From: Siphlonurus alternatus
Lineage: Eukaryota; Arthropoda; Insecta; Ephemeroptera; Siphlonuridae
NCBI GenBank assembly: GCA_949825025.1
Contig: OX463781.1
Span: 36,411,537-36,475,536 of the forward strand
Direction of reading: 5' to 3'
DNA length: 64,000 bases
The notes under the pieces were generated by a model, which was given only the letters and a program-made list of their open reading frames with translations, did not search any database and was not told the DNA's origin. Both the position numbers and the translations under genes were made by a program. Of the stretch, positions 1-13,440 are shown in pieces; position 1 is the stretch's first letter, and every line of letters starts with the position of its first letter.

Positions 1-356
1 GCATCGCGGGATGCTCCAAACCCGAAATGAATTTGTTTCTCGACAAAACAAGCCGATGGAGACTTTTACTCTGCTTTTACTTCGGCTTTGGAACATTATC
101 ATTTGGCCATAAATACATTGGAGCATCGTGGTTTGACCCAAAGCCTTAATGAGGTTTTATTTCTGTTTTGGAGCAAAATTTGACAAAATCTAGATCTGCG
201 TATTTTGCATGCAGAGTTCACGTTATTATTTATTTATTTTTATTAGTTTGAGTACTTCACGTCAAAATAGTGCTTACCACATTTACTCAAGAGACGGATT
301 ATAAGTACGCAGCAAAATACTTATCACTTAAATTTTTTACTTAAAAAAAGTAAGAG

Positions 357-722
357 TTAAGCTACAAGTTTAACTTCACTTTAATGGTATTAACAAAAAA
401 ATATACTTTTCACAAAAATTCTGAAAAAAATTCAAAATGTTTTCCTCTACACCCCCTATCAGTAGCTTAAATATCAGGTATACAAATACGATCTAATTTT
501 TGAGCTATAAATTTTTTAAGTTGGCTACTTTAACATGGAGAAATGAAACTTTCATGTTAATTTAGTCAACTTTAAATATTCATAACTCAAAAACTAGATC
601 GTATTTGCATGCCTGATATTTTAGCTACTAATAGGAGATGCAGAGGATAACATTTTAAATTTTTTTCAGAATTTTCGTGTGAGGGATTTTTATTTTCATT
701 GGTGGCGTTATCTTACCCTTAA
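357..722. mobile_element. MITE family C, copy 1, TTAA-flanked palindrome
   Basis: This is a fold-back sequence with two complementary halves, each carrying the AACTAGATCGTATTTG-type segment. The right terminus reads GGTGGCGTTATCTTACCC followed by TTAA (719-722). The left terminus is eroded, but TTAA is present at 357-360. A cleaner copy lies at 16457-16811. It has no coding capacity. TTAA target duplication is the signature of piggyBac-type transposition, so a piggyBac-mobilised MITE is the best inference. Confidence 0.65.
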
Positions 723-797
723 GGTATAACCTGAGAATTTGTCTGTCAAGGTCAAGAGGCGTGGCTATACTGGCAAGTCTGGCAACACTGTTGCAAT
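719..797. repeat. Dispersed repeat, inverted partner of 58007-58078
   Basis: About 75 bases starting TTAAGGTATAACCTGAG are repeated in inverted orientation at 58007-58078 with few changes. One end carries TTAA in both copies, so this may be the end of another TTAA-type element. No second terminus was found. Confidence 0.5.
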
Positions 798-1278
798 AGA
801 AATGCGAATAATTTGGTAGGAGGGGGTGGTGACTACAGTCCCTGAGAGCGTTGCCAAGTTTCTTAGGGCGTATCGGAAGAAACCATCATCGCTACGGTTC
901 GAAATAATTATGAAAACAATTCAGAAAAATGGTCCAAAAAATTAGCTTTTGATGTATGTAAAAAAATTCTCGAGCCATTTTCGTGTAATGTTGATTGAAA
1001 AATTTAACATTGAAAGGATATAAAATACACATTTGAATAAATTAATTATAATTAAACCAACGGTTAAAAAAATCTGAAAAAAATCAGTAGTATTTGGACA
1101 ATTGTTGTAAGTCTACCAAATTAATTTCAAGAACATCCGTCGATACGACTTTTTTCGTCCGAATATCTCAGGTTAAGCCTTAAATTTTAATTTTAATGAT
1201 ATTTATCAGTTATATTTATTTAATAGTCCTTGAGAACCTTGAGATATTTTCACAAAGAAGGAATTAATAATCATTTCA

Positions 1279-1459
<181 letters not shown>

Positions 1460-1923
1460 GAGATGGTATAGGTAGGTTGAAAGTCATATCCCTAAATGTA
1501 TCCTTTTTTTCGCTCAAGCCTATGTTTTAACTCACTGAGATCAGCATTTACTATAATACAAAAATATTATGACAGTTTATTCAATTAGACCCTAATAATA
1601 TGTTAAAAAAATTGCAGTTTGACTTTTTTTAAGTAAAATAATAATGATAAAGTACTTTTTAAAAAATATTTTGCTGCAAAAATATTTGCCGTCTCTTGAG
1701 TAAAATGTGGTAATCATTATTTTGATGTGAAGTACTCAAACTGATCAAAGAATATAAATAAGTACAAACGTGAACTCTGCAAAAAGCGCAGAACTAGATG
1801 TTGGCAAATTTTGCTCCAAACCCGAAATAAAATCTCGTTTCGACATTGATTCAAACCACGATGCTCCAATCTAGTTTGCGCATTTTTTTTTCGGCACTGG
1901 GCTGAATACGGCTTTGGGTGCCA

Positions 1924-2044
<121 letters not shown>

Positions 2045-2108
2045 TTATGTATAATGTGTGTGTATATAATAACATATTATGTAAAATATAATTTTGTTTT
2101 TGTTTCAG

Positions 2109-2577
2109 AATGTACAAACAACACGACAATGCGAGTAGCAAATACTTCAACATGTTTAAGTACGTTCTTAAATTTAATATGGACAACATTCGTGGGCTAG
2201 AACACATAACTGAAGCGACTATGATTGATTATATTCAAGGAAAATCAGTAACAATACCACTACGGCAATATGATATAAAGTTACGACTCCATGATCAACC
2301 ATATAGGGTTATATCAGGCAATCCTTCTGAATTCAAACATCATTTTGAAATTCTTGAAAATCTTCACGTCCTCACTCTGGGACCACTGGATAATATTGCT
2401 GCAAACCTGCTTTTTGACCTGCCCGTCACCATGATAAGCCCACAAGAGCTTCTCCCACTTATCAACAATATTATTAGACCTCGCTGTCACTTTCACCAGT
2501 GTCAGGATCTCTCAGAAAATTGCAGTGAAACTGATGCTTGGGAGTTTTTTGCCCGGATTCCACCGAACAAACTTTAA
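2109..2577 (+). CDS. Probable terminal exon of an unrecognised gene (155 codons)
   Basis: An open frame from 2110 to the TAA at 2575-2577 gives 155 residues of ordinary, non-repetitive composition, rich in Leu, Ile, Asn and His, with no obvious membrane segment. It follows a T-rich tract and cag at 2106-2108, a good 3' splice acceptor, so it is more likely a last exon entered in phase than a complete gene. The first ATG is at 2110 with A at -3, so a single-exon reading cannot be excluded. I recognise no domain. It resembles neither the two P450s nor the LINE proteins here. Everything upstream in the window is repeat, so the rest of the gene would lie to the left. Confidence 0.5.
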
Positions 2578-4292
2578 AAAAAAAACACAAATCGTATCAA
2601 AGCATAAGGAAGGAGAAGGAAATTTTTAAGGAAGGAAGGCAAGGAAAGAAACATCTGACGAATTCAGCAGTGATTTAGATCATTGTGCATGTGTTTGAAG
2701 TGCATCGTGTTGAAGTGTAAACTATCAGTGAGAAGGTGAGAGCGTAGTGTTTTTAAGATAAATTTTACATAGATACAATCTATGTATATTTATATGATAT
2801 ATAATATATATATACATAGATTATTGATGCGCTATTTTCAATTCTTTAAAAAAAAGTAGCATTATAACTCATTGCAGTTACATCCAAAGAATGGGAAAAT
2901 AATGTTGCTTCAAGTGATTTTTCAATTGTTCAGTGTTCATTGATCAATATGCATAGTTATATACTCTGCTTTTTTGCTTTTGTGTTAAAAATATAGGCAA
3001 TCTGTGAGCTTGCAGGTGGACAAGATAAGGTGACTTGCAATATTATACTTTTAAAAAAAATCCATTTTACAATATATATATATATATTTTAAAAACAAAA
3101 TTTACATACATGAAAATTATTGTTGTTAATTACATTTTTATTAAATTAAAATTAGCTGTTAAAATAATGGAGAAATATTGCATGTTGTCTTATATTTTAC
3201 AGCAAGAAAAACAATATAGTAACCAGACACTCTACCCATTTTTCATTGTATTGTTTAAGTTACCTTAGACAATTGTGCCAAAGTTTAGAGTCCAATTGCT
3301 AAACAGTCAAATTATACTTAACATTCTTAAAATTTTAACATTACTTAGCATATTTATATTAAATTGTGCTGTGTTAAAAAAACACCCAGAATTACAAACA
3401 CATTATAATTATAATGAATTGCTTTTTTTTTTAATACATGAAATAAAGAAAATGTTGTTTTAGAATTTTAGAAGTGCATAATTCAAGTCTTTAGGAAAAA
3501 AAGTTCTGCCTATCAGACAGCTAAAATTTATGATTTCTTGCCATCTTGTCTGAGAGAATTGGAAAATTTAAAATATATCTAAAGAAAAATTAAAAAATAA
3601 TACTTTTAAACAAAGAAATTTATTCTGAAAAGGTGTTTTTCACAGCAACAATATGCCTGCATGAGAATATGTTGTCTAGTGTGATTTTCTAAATATTTAT
3701 ATTTAAATGATTAAACATTTATTATATAATATATATGTAATTTACTGTTACTATTATATGTGTTGTTGTAAATTGTTTCAATGTTTGTTATATTTCGTAA
3801 AATGTCGTAATTTTTTACTTGTGCAGCCAGTGATTAAATTAACAAGTTGCATTGTATTCAAATTCAAACTTTGATTTCAATCATATGATATTATAGGCTG
3901 TAAAGCATGGATCACGTCAATTATTACATAAAAATATGTAACATACTTAATTCTTATTAAAATTAGCTTTTCTAAATTTAATTATTTTAAACACATATTA
4001 TAACCAAACAATATTTAAAAGTATGATCTATAAAATAAAATTAAAAATATAATATAATATTTAAAATTGTGTCGTTAGTCGTTATAAACATCACATTAGA
4101 ATCATTGTATAATTAACACACAAATTTTAAATTCAATTAAAACTCTGTATATTATAACAAGTAGAATTGAATGCTCTGCTTAAAAAAAATATTAAAAAAA
4201 AAATGAATTAAATATGCAACGCTTCTGCAGCCGTTTCTATTTGCCCCATAGGCTCACATGTTTCTTTTATTGTATTTTCAGCCTATGAAAGA
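2578..4292. other. AT-rich stretch without a gene
   Basis: No coding frame is supported. There is a purine-rich run near 2605-2650 and short hairpins near 2768-2825. It may hold the 3' UTR of the exon ending at 2577; an AATAAA occurs near 3441-3446 but is far away. Confidence 0.5.
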
Positions 4293-4425
<133 letters not shown>

Positions 4426-4478
4426 ATTTTTACTGAGGAGACAAGTAATTATTTATCATAATATTTATATATATTGGC

Positions 4479-5708
4479 ACCCAAAGCCGAATTCGGGCAA
4501 AAGCAAAAAAAAAATGCTCACATCTAGTTCTGCGCATCACGAAATAAGCCAAAGCCGAAGTGAGTTTTTTTTTTCGGCTTTGGCGCATTTCATTTTGAAC
4601 AAAACTAGATCTGCTCAAATCGAAATGCGCCAAAGCCGATATGAGATTTTACTTCGCTTTGGCGCATTTCATTTTGAGCAAAACTAGTTCTGCGCATCGC
4701 GGTTTGACCAAAAGTCGAAATAATATTTTATTTCGGGCTTGGAGCAAAATTTTGAGCACATCTAGTTTTGCGCAAAATAAAGATGATTTTAATGACGAGA
4801 TGGTGATTTTAATTTAATGATACTGATTCTAAATATTTAAAAAGAAAAATAAGAAACTAAAACTAAACTTATAAGAAATATTAATATTGTGACCTCAATA
4901 TAATATTAGTATTGTGAATATTTTTCAAGCGCTGTTTAAAAATAAATTAATTAGGGAAAAAAATAGTAAATTTATAATGTAATCATACAGTATACCTACG
5001 TACACACTTTATAAAAAATATTGTATAATCTGTTGTTTTTATAAAACACTCCACCATTTCTGTCACTTATTACAATTTGATGATGTTTTTGTTAAATAAT
5101 TAATTTTTTTGTTTTAAAAACTGCAGCTCAAATAAAATAGACATATATACGCCACATGTTTTAAAGTATTTTTTAGATTCACTTGCTCTCACTATATGTC
5201 TATTTTATATGAGCTGCAGTTCTTAAAAAAAATTTTATTAATTTATCAAAAACATCATCAAATAGCAATTAAGTGACAGAAATGGTGGAGTGTTTTATAA
5301 AAAGTATAAAAACAACAGATTCTATAATATTTTTTTAAGGTATGTACGTACGTATACTGTATGATTACATTTTAAAGTAATTATTATTTCGCTAAATAAT
5401 TTATTTTTAAACAGCGCTTGAAAGATATTAGGACACAATATTAATATCATTAAAATTAAAATATATATATTAAATAAATTAAATTATCATAACCTCATCG
5501 TTAAAATCATTTTTAATTTGCGCAAAACTAGATGTGCTCAAAATTTTGCTCCAAACCCAAAATAAAATATCATTTCGACTTTTGCTCAAAATGAAATGCA
5601 CCAAAGCCGAAAAAAAAAAAAAAACATTTCGGCTTTGGCTCATTTCGTGATGCGCAGAACTAGATGTGAGCATTTTTTTCCGCTTTTGCCCGAATTCGGC
5701 TTTGGGTG
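4479..5708. mobile_element. Large foldback element, copy 2 (1.23-kb palindrome)
   Basis: The termini are CACCCAAAGCCGAATTCGGG and its complement. The arms pair nearly end to end: 4479-4980 with about 5220-5708, and the inner TGTCACTT / AAGTGACA and ACTGCAGCTC / GAGCTGCAGT segments also match. The centre is near 5130-5180. Within the arms, a module containing GCGCATTTCATTTTGA and AAAACTAG is repeated several times. There is no ORF beyond short repeat-derived frames. It is the same family as 1-1920. Foldback transposon is inferred from structure. Confidence 0.75.
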
Positions 5709-7250
5709 ATAACATATATAATGTAAAAATTTAAATATATATATAATATGTGTTATATGAAAGGATAAGTAAGCCCCGGCCTTGTGTTTAATATATATCA
5801 TGTATCATAGGTAGTTAAAAAAAACTGGGTGCAAAAAAGCAACATCCACCCTAAAGTTCCCATATAAACAGCTTGTAACGTCGGCTATTCAGTGACGACA
5901 TCAGGCCACAGAGAGAAACGGCTAGGTCAAATTATGAAAGAAAAGTCAAAGCATTTGCCGATTTGCTCACTTTGCTAGCAAATACAAGGTTTGTTTACGC
6001 TGCCACAGAGTTGACACTTTTTAAGCAAATGAATTTATATTCCATAAATGAGCCTGCGGAGTGTCATTTTTCTGCGATGCTTGTGAAGATCAGGAAAAAT
6101 CATTTAATCTGACGATATAAAATCACTGAAATTGTCGGAAGACTTTCTCTTTTTTTTTCTGCCTTCGACTCCCCGGTGGGCGAGGGTGCAACAGTTGTCT
6201 GTCTCCTTACAAACCTACCCTCCTCCCACATGACCCACACATGGATGGCGTGCAGCAGGGAGGGTTACCCTCATTGTTCAACTCCTTGAAAAAAATTTAA
6301 AACTAAGAAAAATAAAACTAAGTAATTGCCTTCTCTATGTGTCCTCTTCGTGTTGTTGACATGATCAACCGTGACCACGCTGACACCATTCGGTCAAAAG
6401 AAAATGTGATGTATTGCATTGGGTCTCACACATCGTATTCAAGCTAGAGGAGCCTTGTGGACCATTGTCGTCAGACCCTCCTACTTTTAAACAATAATTA
6501 AAATTACCAATGAAGTGTGACACATGTTTTAAATCTAAAATTGGGCCTTGCTATAGACTGTCATTAAAAGAAAAATACATGTTAATCCGGGTTCACTAGT
6601 ACTTTAAACAAGAGAACTTGCATTGCATATATTATGCATCAATTACTACATAATTTCATTAATTATATAATTATATTACACTTGCTGTTGTAATATTTAT
6701 ATAAGAATGTTGTCCTACATATGAATGTATTATTATATATAAATGTTTTACAGTTTAAAATATTGTATAGCTTCATTTGAGGGGAAGTCAATATCAAATT
6801 ATAATTATCTGAAGAAAAAGAAAAAAAAAATACTTTGTTATACTTCTCACTCTCAATAATATATATTATAACTCGAATAATATTAAATATAATAACTAAT
6901 AAACCTTGTGTGTCTATAATTGTATGTACTAACTTATGAAAGCTTCTTTAAAATTAAAAAATAAATTAATGAAATAACTAATAAATTATATAAAATGTTA
7001 ATTTTTTTCAATTAAAAGCGGAAAACAAGGGACGCTTTACTTCAAAGTTTTATTATTTTAGAAATAAATTTAATCTAAAGTATTTGGCCCTGCCTCTTAC
7101 TTAATCAATTTTCGAGAAATTAAAAAAAAAAAATACTAAATATCACCTTTAGTTGTAATTTTGTTGTTAGATCTACTGTTATATGGGAATATTAACTTAA
7201 ATGACTCGCAATACAGCATACATGTTAGTGTTGTAGGTTATAATTTATAC
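5709..7250. other. Intergenic, includes an unexplained less AT-rich patch
   Basis: About 5770-6500 is visibly richer in G and C than its surroundings (for example around 6170-6260), yet no frame stays open for more than a few dozen codons. It could be a decayed retroelement or an old gene fragment. The remainder is plain AT-rich DNA. Confidence 0.4.
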
Positions 7251-7367
<117 letters not shown>

Positions 7368-7942
7368 CATATAACAGACATGCGCAGCATGGAATTCTGG
7401 GCTATTTTGGAGACCACTCAATTAAATTTGACAAATTATGCATCAAAACGCGTATAATTATAACGTTTTGGTTTCTCATTTAAAACTTTTGTTCCAAATT
7501 TTCATTTTCCTAGTCAATAATAAGTAGTTAATAGCGTCAAATTTTGAGTTTTGACCTTCATTTTTAATTCTGTGCATATTTTAGAAAATAATGTTTCGGT
7601 AATTTTATTGCAATTTGATATCAAATATTAAGCTTCATTTTGAGTGAAAAAAATTTACCTTTGAAGGCTGTTTCAGGTCATCAGGTTAAGATTTCAGCAT
7701 AGCATATTATGCGTCCCTAGATCATGGTCAGTTCTATCAATAATCCAAGTTTCAAGCTTTCTTCAAAAAGTGCACACGTTTTTATGATATTGTTCTGTAA
7801 GCGACTAGACTATAATATATTATATTGCCCTCATTAATAATGTAAATTAAAATGTAAGTAAAATTCTGGTTCGTGATTGGAGGGTGACAGATAGAACGCT
7901 CTAATAATAATTTATAATACATCAAAGTAGACAAATTTGTTG

Positions 7943-8215
7943 AATGGACAACATGCTTGAAAAAATTGTATTGCAGAAATGAATAGAGGGTACTGAATTA
8001 TGCTAGTCTGAATTTTTTTTTAATTTTTTTGAGAACCGTCAGGTCTCTATCCTTATTATTAAAGATTCAAAGGTGCCAACTGAAATCTCAGAACTTGCAA
8101 TAAATATTTAAAAATGGTTCCGGTAATCAAAAAAATCTGAAAAAAATTTGAGTAGCATAATTTCGTACCTTCTATTCATTTCTGCAATCAAAATTTTCCA
8201 TATATGTTGTCCATT
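7943..8215. mobile_element. MITE family B (subfamily AATGGACAAC)
   Basis: Palindrome with outer ends AATGGACAACATGC / TATGTTGTCCATT. The inner core TTGCAGAAATGAATAGAGGG and its complement are separated by a short unrelated middle. Six further copies lie in the window (18015, 35463, 36075, 40704, 42002 and 43019). It is non-coding. Confidence 0.75.
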
Positions 8216-8389
8216 GTCAAAACTTATACTGTTAATTGTATATTATTGTCACGATATTCTAATTTATATTTATATAAATTGGACTACCTCTATTTTATAA
8301 CCCGCCTTGAACCTTAGCACTTTGGAAGGTATGAGATCAATAGTACTCGTCTTCTAGGAAGTACATGTTAGCATACAAACATATTTTTT

Positions 8390-8960
8390 ATGTACTGACC
8401 ACCCATTCTAATGTGGGAATGCCATCATTAACCGTTGCTTGCGCCTTGCGCCTTGTGTCATGCCCACCCTTGCTGGCGCCTTGTGCCTTGCTCACCCTCA
8501 CTGACGCATTGTGATCTGCGCACCCTCACGGACGGGAGCAGGCCCATAAAGTTTTAATACCCTGCTCCCGGAGCAAGTTAATAAATTTTTATGTATTACT
8601 GTGTACTATATAACATGGTGTACCAGACGGATCACTCAGTCACTGCACTCGACTCATTCACACTAATTTATTGAGACTTGGCCTTTGCCCTCTCTTTTAC
8701 ATCATCAGGCAGAAATGTTAACGCTCGCTGCCCTCAGCCCATACTGACTGTTTCGTCTGCCCGCGGCGCTAAGAGCCAGCATCGTCAGAAATGTAATTTG
8801 ACTCCCTAAACCATATGTATCGTGTCTTTGAGATTTACCATATGTATCGTGTTTTTGAGATTTACCATATGTATCGTGTTTTTGAGATTTGTGTAATAAA
8901 ATATACTATTGTAGAAGAAATAGGTCTATAATTTAATTCCTCAAGTTGGGTATACGGTCC
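8390..8960 (+). repeat. Possible solo LTR or LTR-like segment with a 27-bp tandem array
   Basis: This is a less AT-rich stretch with a TATATAA box near 8608-8614, an initiator-like TCAGTC about 25 bases on, and AATAAA near 8896, the usual order of an LTR promoter and poly(A) site. At 8810-8890 there are three head-to-tail copies of a 27-base unit beginning ACCATATGTATCG. I could not find matching TG...CA ends or a target duplication, so the LTR reading is weak. The tandem array itself is certain. Confidence 0.35.
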
Positions 8961-10477
8961 TGTTGTCATAGGGATTCTTGTTTAACAGAGATAATTAATA
9001 AGATAAGGAGAAATAAGGGACAAGGACAAAGAGATTATTAGAAGTAAGGATTATTATTTAAATGAAATTATTGGCGAACACCAAGCCTGCTTCTTGTAAA
9101 ATTCTAAGCGTAAAACAATACCTGTGATAGCTTGATTTCTGACTAAATTTGCCCGTAAAATTTGCCTCTACTGATTTCTGTTATTGTCAAAAATGTATCT
9201 CAAATTAATAGTGATCATGAATGACATCACTTGTAATAATCAAGTAGTGACAATTAAGGTCGTAAAGTGATAGGTTTTAATAATCTTAACTTGCGACGTT
9301 AGATGGCGTTGCCTGCTTTCTTTCAAATAGAAAAAAAATTCTATATAACAATCATAATATAACTACAAACTCTCTTTTCCATCATGAAAAGAAGTTCTTA
9401 ATATATTATCGTTTTCATAAGTTTACGTATTTCACCAATTATTTTGAAATTAATTATTTAAATTGCACTTACTGAATTTGTTAATTAAATTAATGTATAA
9501 TTTCTTTCAGTTCATTTGAAGATGTTTTCTGTTATTATAACTTTGAAATTGAAGAGAAACACTTTTTATATAGTGATAGGAGAGGATGATTGAGAGAAAG
9601 AGAACACATGATTAGTTTTGTTAAGATAGTAAGTGTAATTATCAGAAAAAAAATAATTCTCATTCAATTTGTACAAAATATAGTAGAGGGGGTGAACAAA
9701 ATAGTAAATTGCAATGTGCATGACGTTTCACGCTTAAGAGGCAAATAAAATAAATGTATTCCATATTTCATCCATATACAGCATGCTTAGCTGTGTATTT
9801 TGTGGGAAAATTGATTCAATGTATAATATATAGAATAAAAAAAGTAGTAAAGGGTCATACTATATTAAGGTGGATACTTTACCAGTAAATAAACAGCCAA
9901 TTATTTTAATTCTAAGTCCGTATTTCCTGATACAGTATATAATGCAGATCTACAGAGCTGTAGTAATTTAAAAGTACTGATTACAAATGATATTATAAAC
10001 TTTAAAAGATTTTGTGTGTCATAAGATTTATGCTTTAACTCTACAAATCGGATTGATATAATTATGTGCTGCATTCATGGCTTCTAGGTAATGCAGCCCA
10101 TAGAGCATTTTTATGATTTAGTTAATAAGAGAATCGACTGTGTGAAAAACTTCATCAGGATGGTCGGCAGTTGTTGAATGATACAATTCTATATAAATCA
10201 CTTATTTCTGCCATCATCAGGCACGGATCCAGAAAAAAATCCTTCATAAGACCAGTGTTAAAAAAAAAAAAAATGGAGGGGGAAAATGGCTATATTGTCC
10301 ATGATAAATCCAACATTTCGGGGGAGGGAGGGTGATCTGCAGCTCTCCAGCCCCTTCCCACTGGATCCGCGTCTGGCCCAGGGATTTTGTAAATAACCTC
10401 TGGATAGGTGATGGTGCTGCCGTCGGTGAGGCACAGTCGTGAGGAGGAAATGGGTGGCGGTTACAACAGTAAAAAAT
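8961..10477. other. Intergenic, no gene seen
   Basis: AT-rich with no supported coding frame. The G-rich strip 10270-10470 contains one segment (10378-10410) that recurs inverted at 11645-11680, of unknown nature. Confidence 0.45.
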
Positions 10478-11187
10478 TGGATGTCTGCCATCTTACGTTG
10501 TAGAACTTCCATATAGTTTACAATGCAAGCAAATTTGCCCACACAGACCAGTTGTAAAAGTTTGTTTGTTGATTTAAACATTATGCCTTTACCAGCATTG
10601 ATTTTTGTTAAAAAATACCCCCATTATTTTGTAACTGTAATAATAACTATAATTGTAATTCAGAAGATTTTACTCTTCAAGCTTTATATTGCATTGCATC
10701 CCTTTAGGAGAGCTATTGCATATGAGGGTACTTCTTCTGGAAGCATCTTTGCTCACTCACATCTAGGCGTGGTGGTCCATGACAATGGATTGCATTGTGT
10801 GTTTGACTCGCGCATCTCAATGTAGTTAACATTGATCCCTAACTTCCCTGTATAAAGAATAGCGGAGAGTGAATTCTCTCACTCTCATCTTTCACTGCTT
10901 GGCGATTTTCTTCTTCTACACATGCCTAGACACCACCTACATGAACCATCACCGCTATGGGAAGTTGACATAGTCTCTGCAACACTTCTTGGACTTAGAC
11001 TCTAGCCTCGGTGATAACTGTATAATTTTTCAACTACAATGAACGAGTATTAATAAATAGTTAAGTCTACACTATATGTTTGTATGATTCCATATCATAG
11101 ACGAGCCATCCTGCAAATCTTAAATAAGTTGATAGTATATTTATTAACTGACTATCACTGGCGTTAGAAGTGGATTACAGATGATAG

Positions 11188-11234
<47 letters not shown>

Positions 11235-11568
11235 AGATTTAATATTACTATTACAATTTCGGCAATAATAATGTACATCATCATCATAATACAAGATACA
11301 AAGATTTATATTCCCCAGCTGTACATAGAATCTCGATCGGCTTATGAATATGGACTAAGTAAGTTACAATTTCCAAAAAGTGTTTAAGAAACTCCCCTGT
11401 TATTTAAAAAATGAAAATGATATTGTTCAATTTAAAAAGAAGATAAAATTGTATTTACTGCTAATGTACATATATATAAAGTGGACGATTTCTTCAAATG
11501 AATATTAATGTACCTATGTATTTTTATTGACATGTCTTTAAGAAGATGAATAAATTTTTGAATTTGAA
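10478..11568 (+). mobile_element. Decayed LINE 3' end, split by a solo LTR
   Basis: Two pieces, 10478-10629 and 11256-11568, read together like the C-terminal tail of a LINE ORF2: a Leu/Pro-rich segment, then (after the LTR) a His-rich HNTRYKD-type motif, then a Leu-Pro-x-Tyr segment and a Lys-rich end. Frame changes and stops show decay. The 3' end is AATAAA followed by TTTGAATTTGAAT, the same type of tail as the LINE ending at 62276. The two pieces join cleanly when the LTR and one copy of its ATTT duplication are ignored. Confidence 0.6.
10630..11255 (+). mobile_element. Solo LTR, copy 1, with ATTT target duplication
   Basis: It begins TGTAACTG and ends TATTACA, with ATTT directly repeated on both sides (10626-10629 and 11256-11259). 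Inside, in order on the + strand, are a TATAAA at 10851-10856, a probable start region, and AATAAA at 11052-11057, as expected for the U3-R of an LTR. A (TA)n tract has expanded near the 3' end (about 11190-11231). It matches the - strand element at 50308-50938 over its length. There is no internal retroviral region, so recombination has left a single LTR. The superfamily is not determinable; a 4-bp duplication fits Gypsy-type elements. Confidence 0.82.
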
Positions 11569-13440
11569 TGCAGATGGTTGCGCTTGGTCGCCATCATACG
11601 TTGGAGATTAGCCTCAGTATCTCTAATGCTATTGGTATAGGAATAACCTATCCAGAGGTTATACATACAAAATCCTTGGTCTGGTCCATGATACACAGTC
11701 TGGCCATGGTTGCAGAAGTAGGTGTTCAATTTGTCCTACCATGTGCAGATATCCAGCCAATACATTTCATTATATATTTAAAATACCCGTTATTATAAAG
11801 GTTAAGATTTTATATGAATATTTAATATATTTATGTATAATACTGTGTATATTAAATTATTAACTATAGCTGTAGTATATAAAATATGTTTAATATAATA
11901 TACGTCATTGTTTTTATTGTTGATTTTTACTAAATCTTTTACTAAAGGCTAAAAATTTGATATTATTTTGGATATCTAAATTTAACTCTTATTTAAGATT
12001 GCAATGTGTTTTATTATTTATAAGGTGCAGCTTCAGGCAAAAATTTTTCAAAACTATAATATTATTTATGAGTCATCATTTAGTAGACAATGGCATTGCA
12101 TGGCAAACATAATGCACTCTGCGGGACTGAAACATGATATTATCAACCACGATTTTGGTCGCCCAAGGTTATTCTTTGTTAAATTTGCACTATCATCTTC
12201 AAGAAAACAATGAAAATTATTTAATAACATTAAATTTATCAATTGGCTTCATCAAAGCAATTTTTACAATACATTTCCAAATTTAGTCATTCTCTATAAA
12301 ATATTAAGAATAAACTTTTACTGCAAGGCAAAAATTAACATAAAATTATGTGTTGGGAAAACTATTATCTAAATTATATCTCTTAAATGGCCAGATTTAT
12401 TTATATATTTTTTATTTGTTAGTGTCTTGAGTGTCTTCTGCATAAATATTTTTTGCGATGTTATTTCTTAATAAAAGACAGAAATTAACATATCCATCAA
12501 GAAGTTCTTTGATTTGAATTAATTCGTTAAGTTGTTCAAAATGTATTATTTTCTGCCTTTTGTTCACTCAGTATTTTTCAGTTATGATGATTGTGATTAA
12601 TACTGTAAAATATTGAAAATTATTTCTTTGTTCAATATCTTAACATTTAAAAAAAAAACGTATCATGATGGTACAAATGCTGCTGCATATATTATTTCAA
12701 TTAAACATTTTGATGCAGACAAAACAAAAAATCTTGTAGCGTTTATAGACATTAAATAAATTTATTTTATCTTGCTAAAATATATTGTCAATTATTTTGC
12801 TGTAATAAGTTGAGTAATATAAAAACTATGAGTGATAGAAATGTACATACATAATATTAAATAAATATTAATATGTGTGACAAAGATTGTTTAATATATA
12901 TATATATAGTGATTCTGATTATTATTAGCATTACCAATAAGGAAGGAGGTGGGGAGAGGCAACAAATATACAAACAATTTTAAATTCGGAAAAACGTTTA
13001 AATACTATATTAATATACGAAAAAAACTGTTAATTAAATTAATAGTAATCGTCTTTAGTTTTTTTTTCAACAAGTAAAAGATTTGAATGCAAAAAGCAGC
13101 AACAAAATAGTGAAGGAATTAACTTGAAAAGGTTCAGCATACTGATTTAAATCCATGAGAAGAAGGGAGTCGTTTTTCTCCCCCCTCACACCTCTTGATT
13201 GGTATATGTACCTCTTGTTAAGCGTCATGCATGTGTTGAAAGTTATTGATAATACCAGGGTTAAATATTGGATAAAATTTACATTTATTTGCTAACTTAT
13301 GTTATTTATTATTTATATATTTATTATAATTTATTTAATATAAACAATCAGTAAATCACTTTAACTGGGTTTTACAAAATTAATCAACGATAACAAAGGA
13401 AATGTTAATGACTCATTATATTATAATATTTAGCTTTTAT
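11569..13440. other. AT-rich intergenic, no gene seen
   Basis: Short frames only. A small (TA)n lies near 12895-12908. Nothing supports a host gene. Confidence 0.5.

Noticed and set aside
10378..11680. Inverted 30-base match at 10378-10410 and 11645-11680 as ends of one transposon
   Set aside because: The match does not extend, no target duplication is visible, and the interior is explained by the LINE and LTR.
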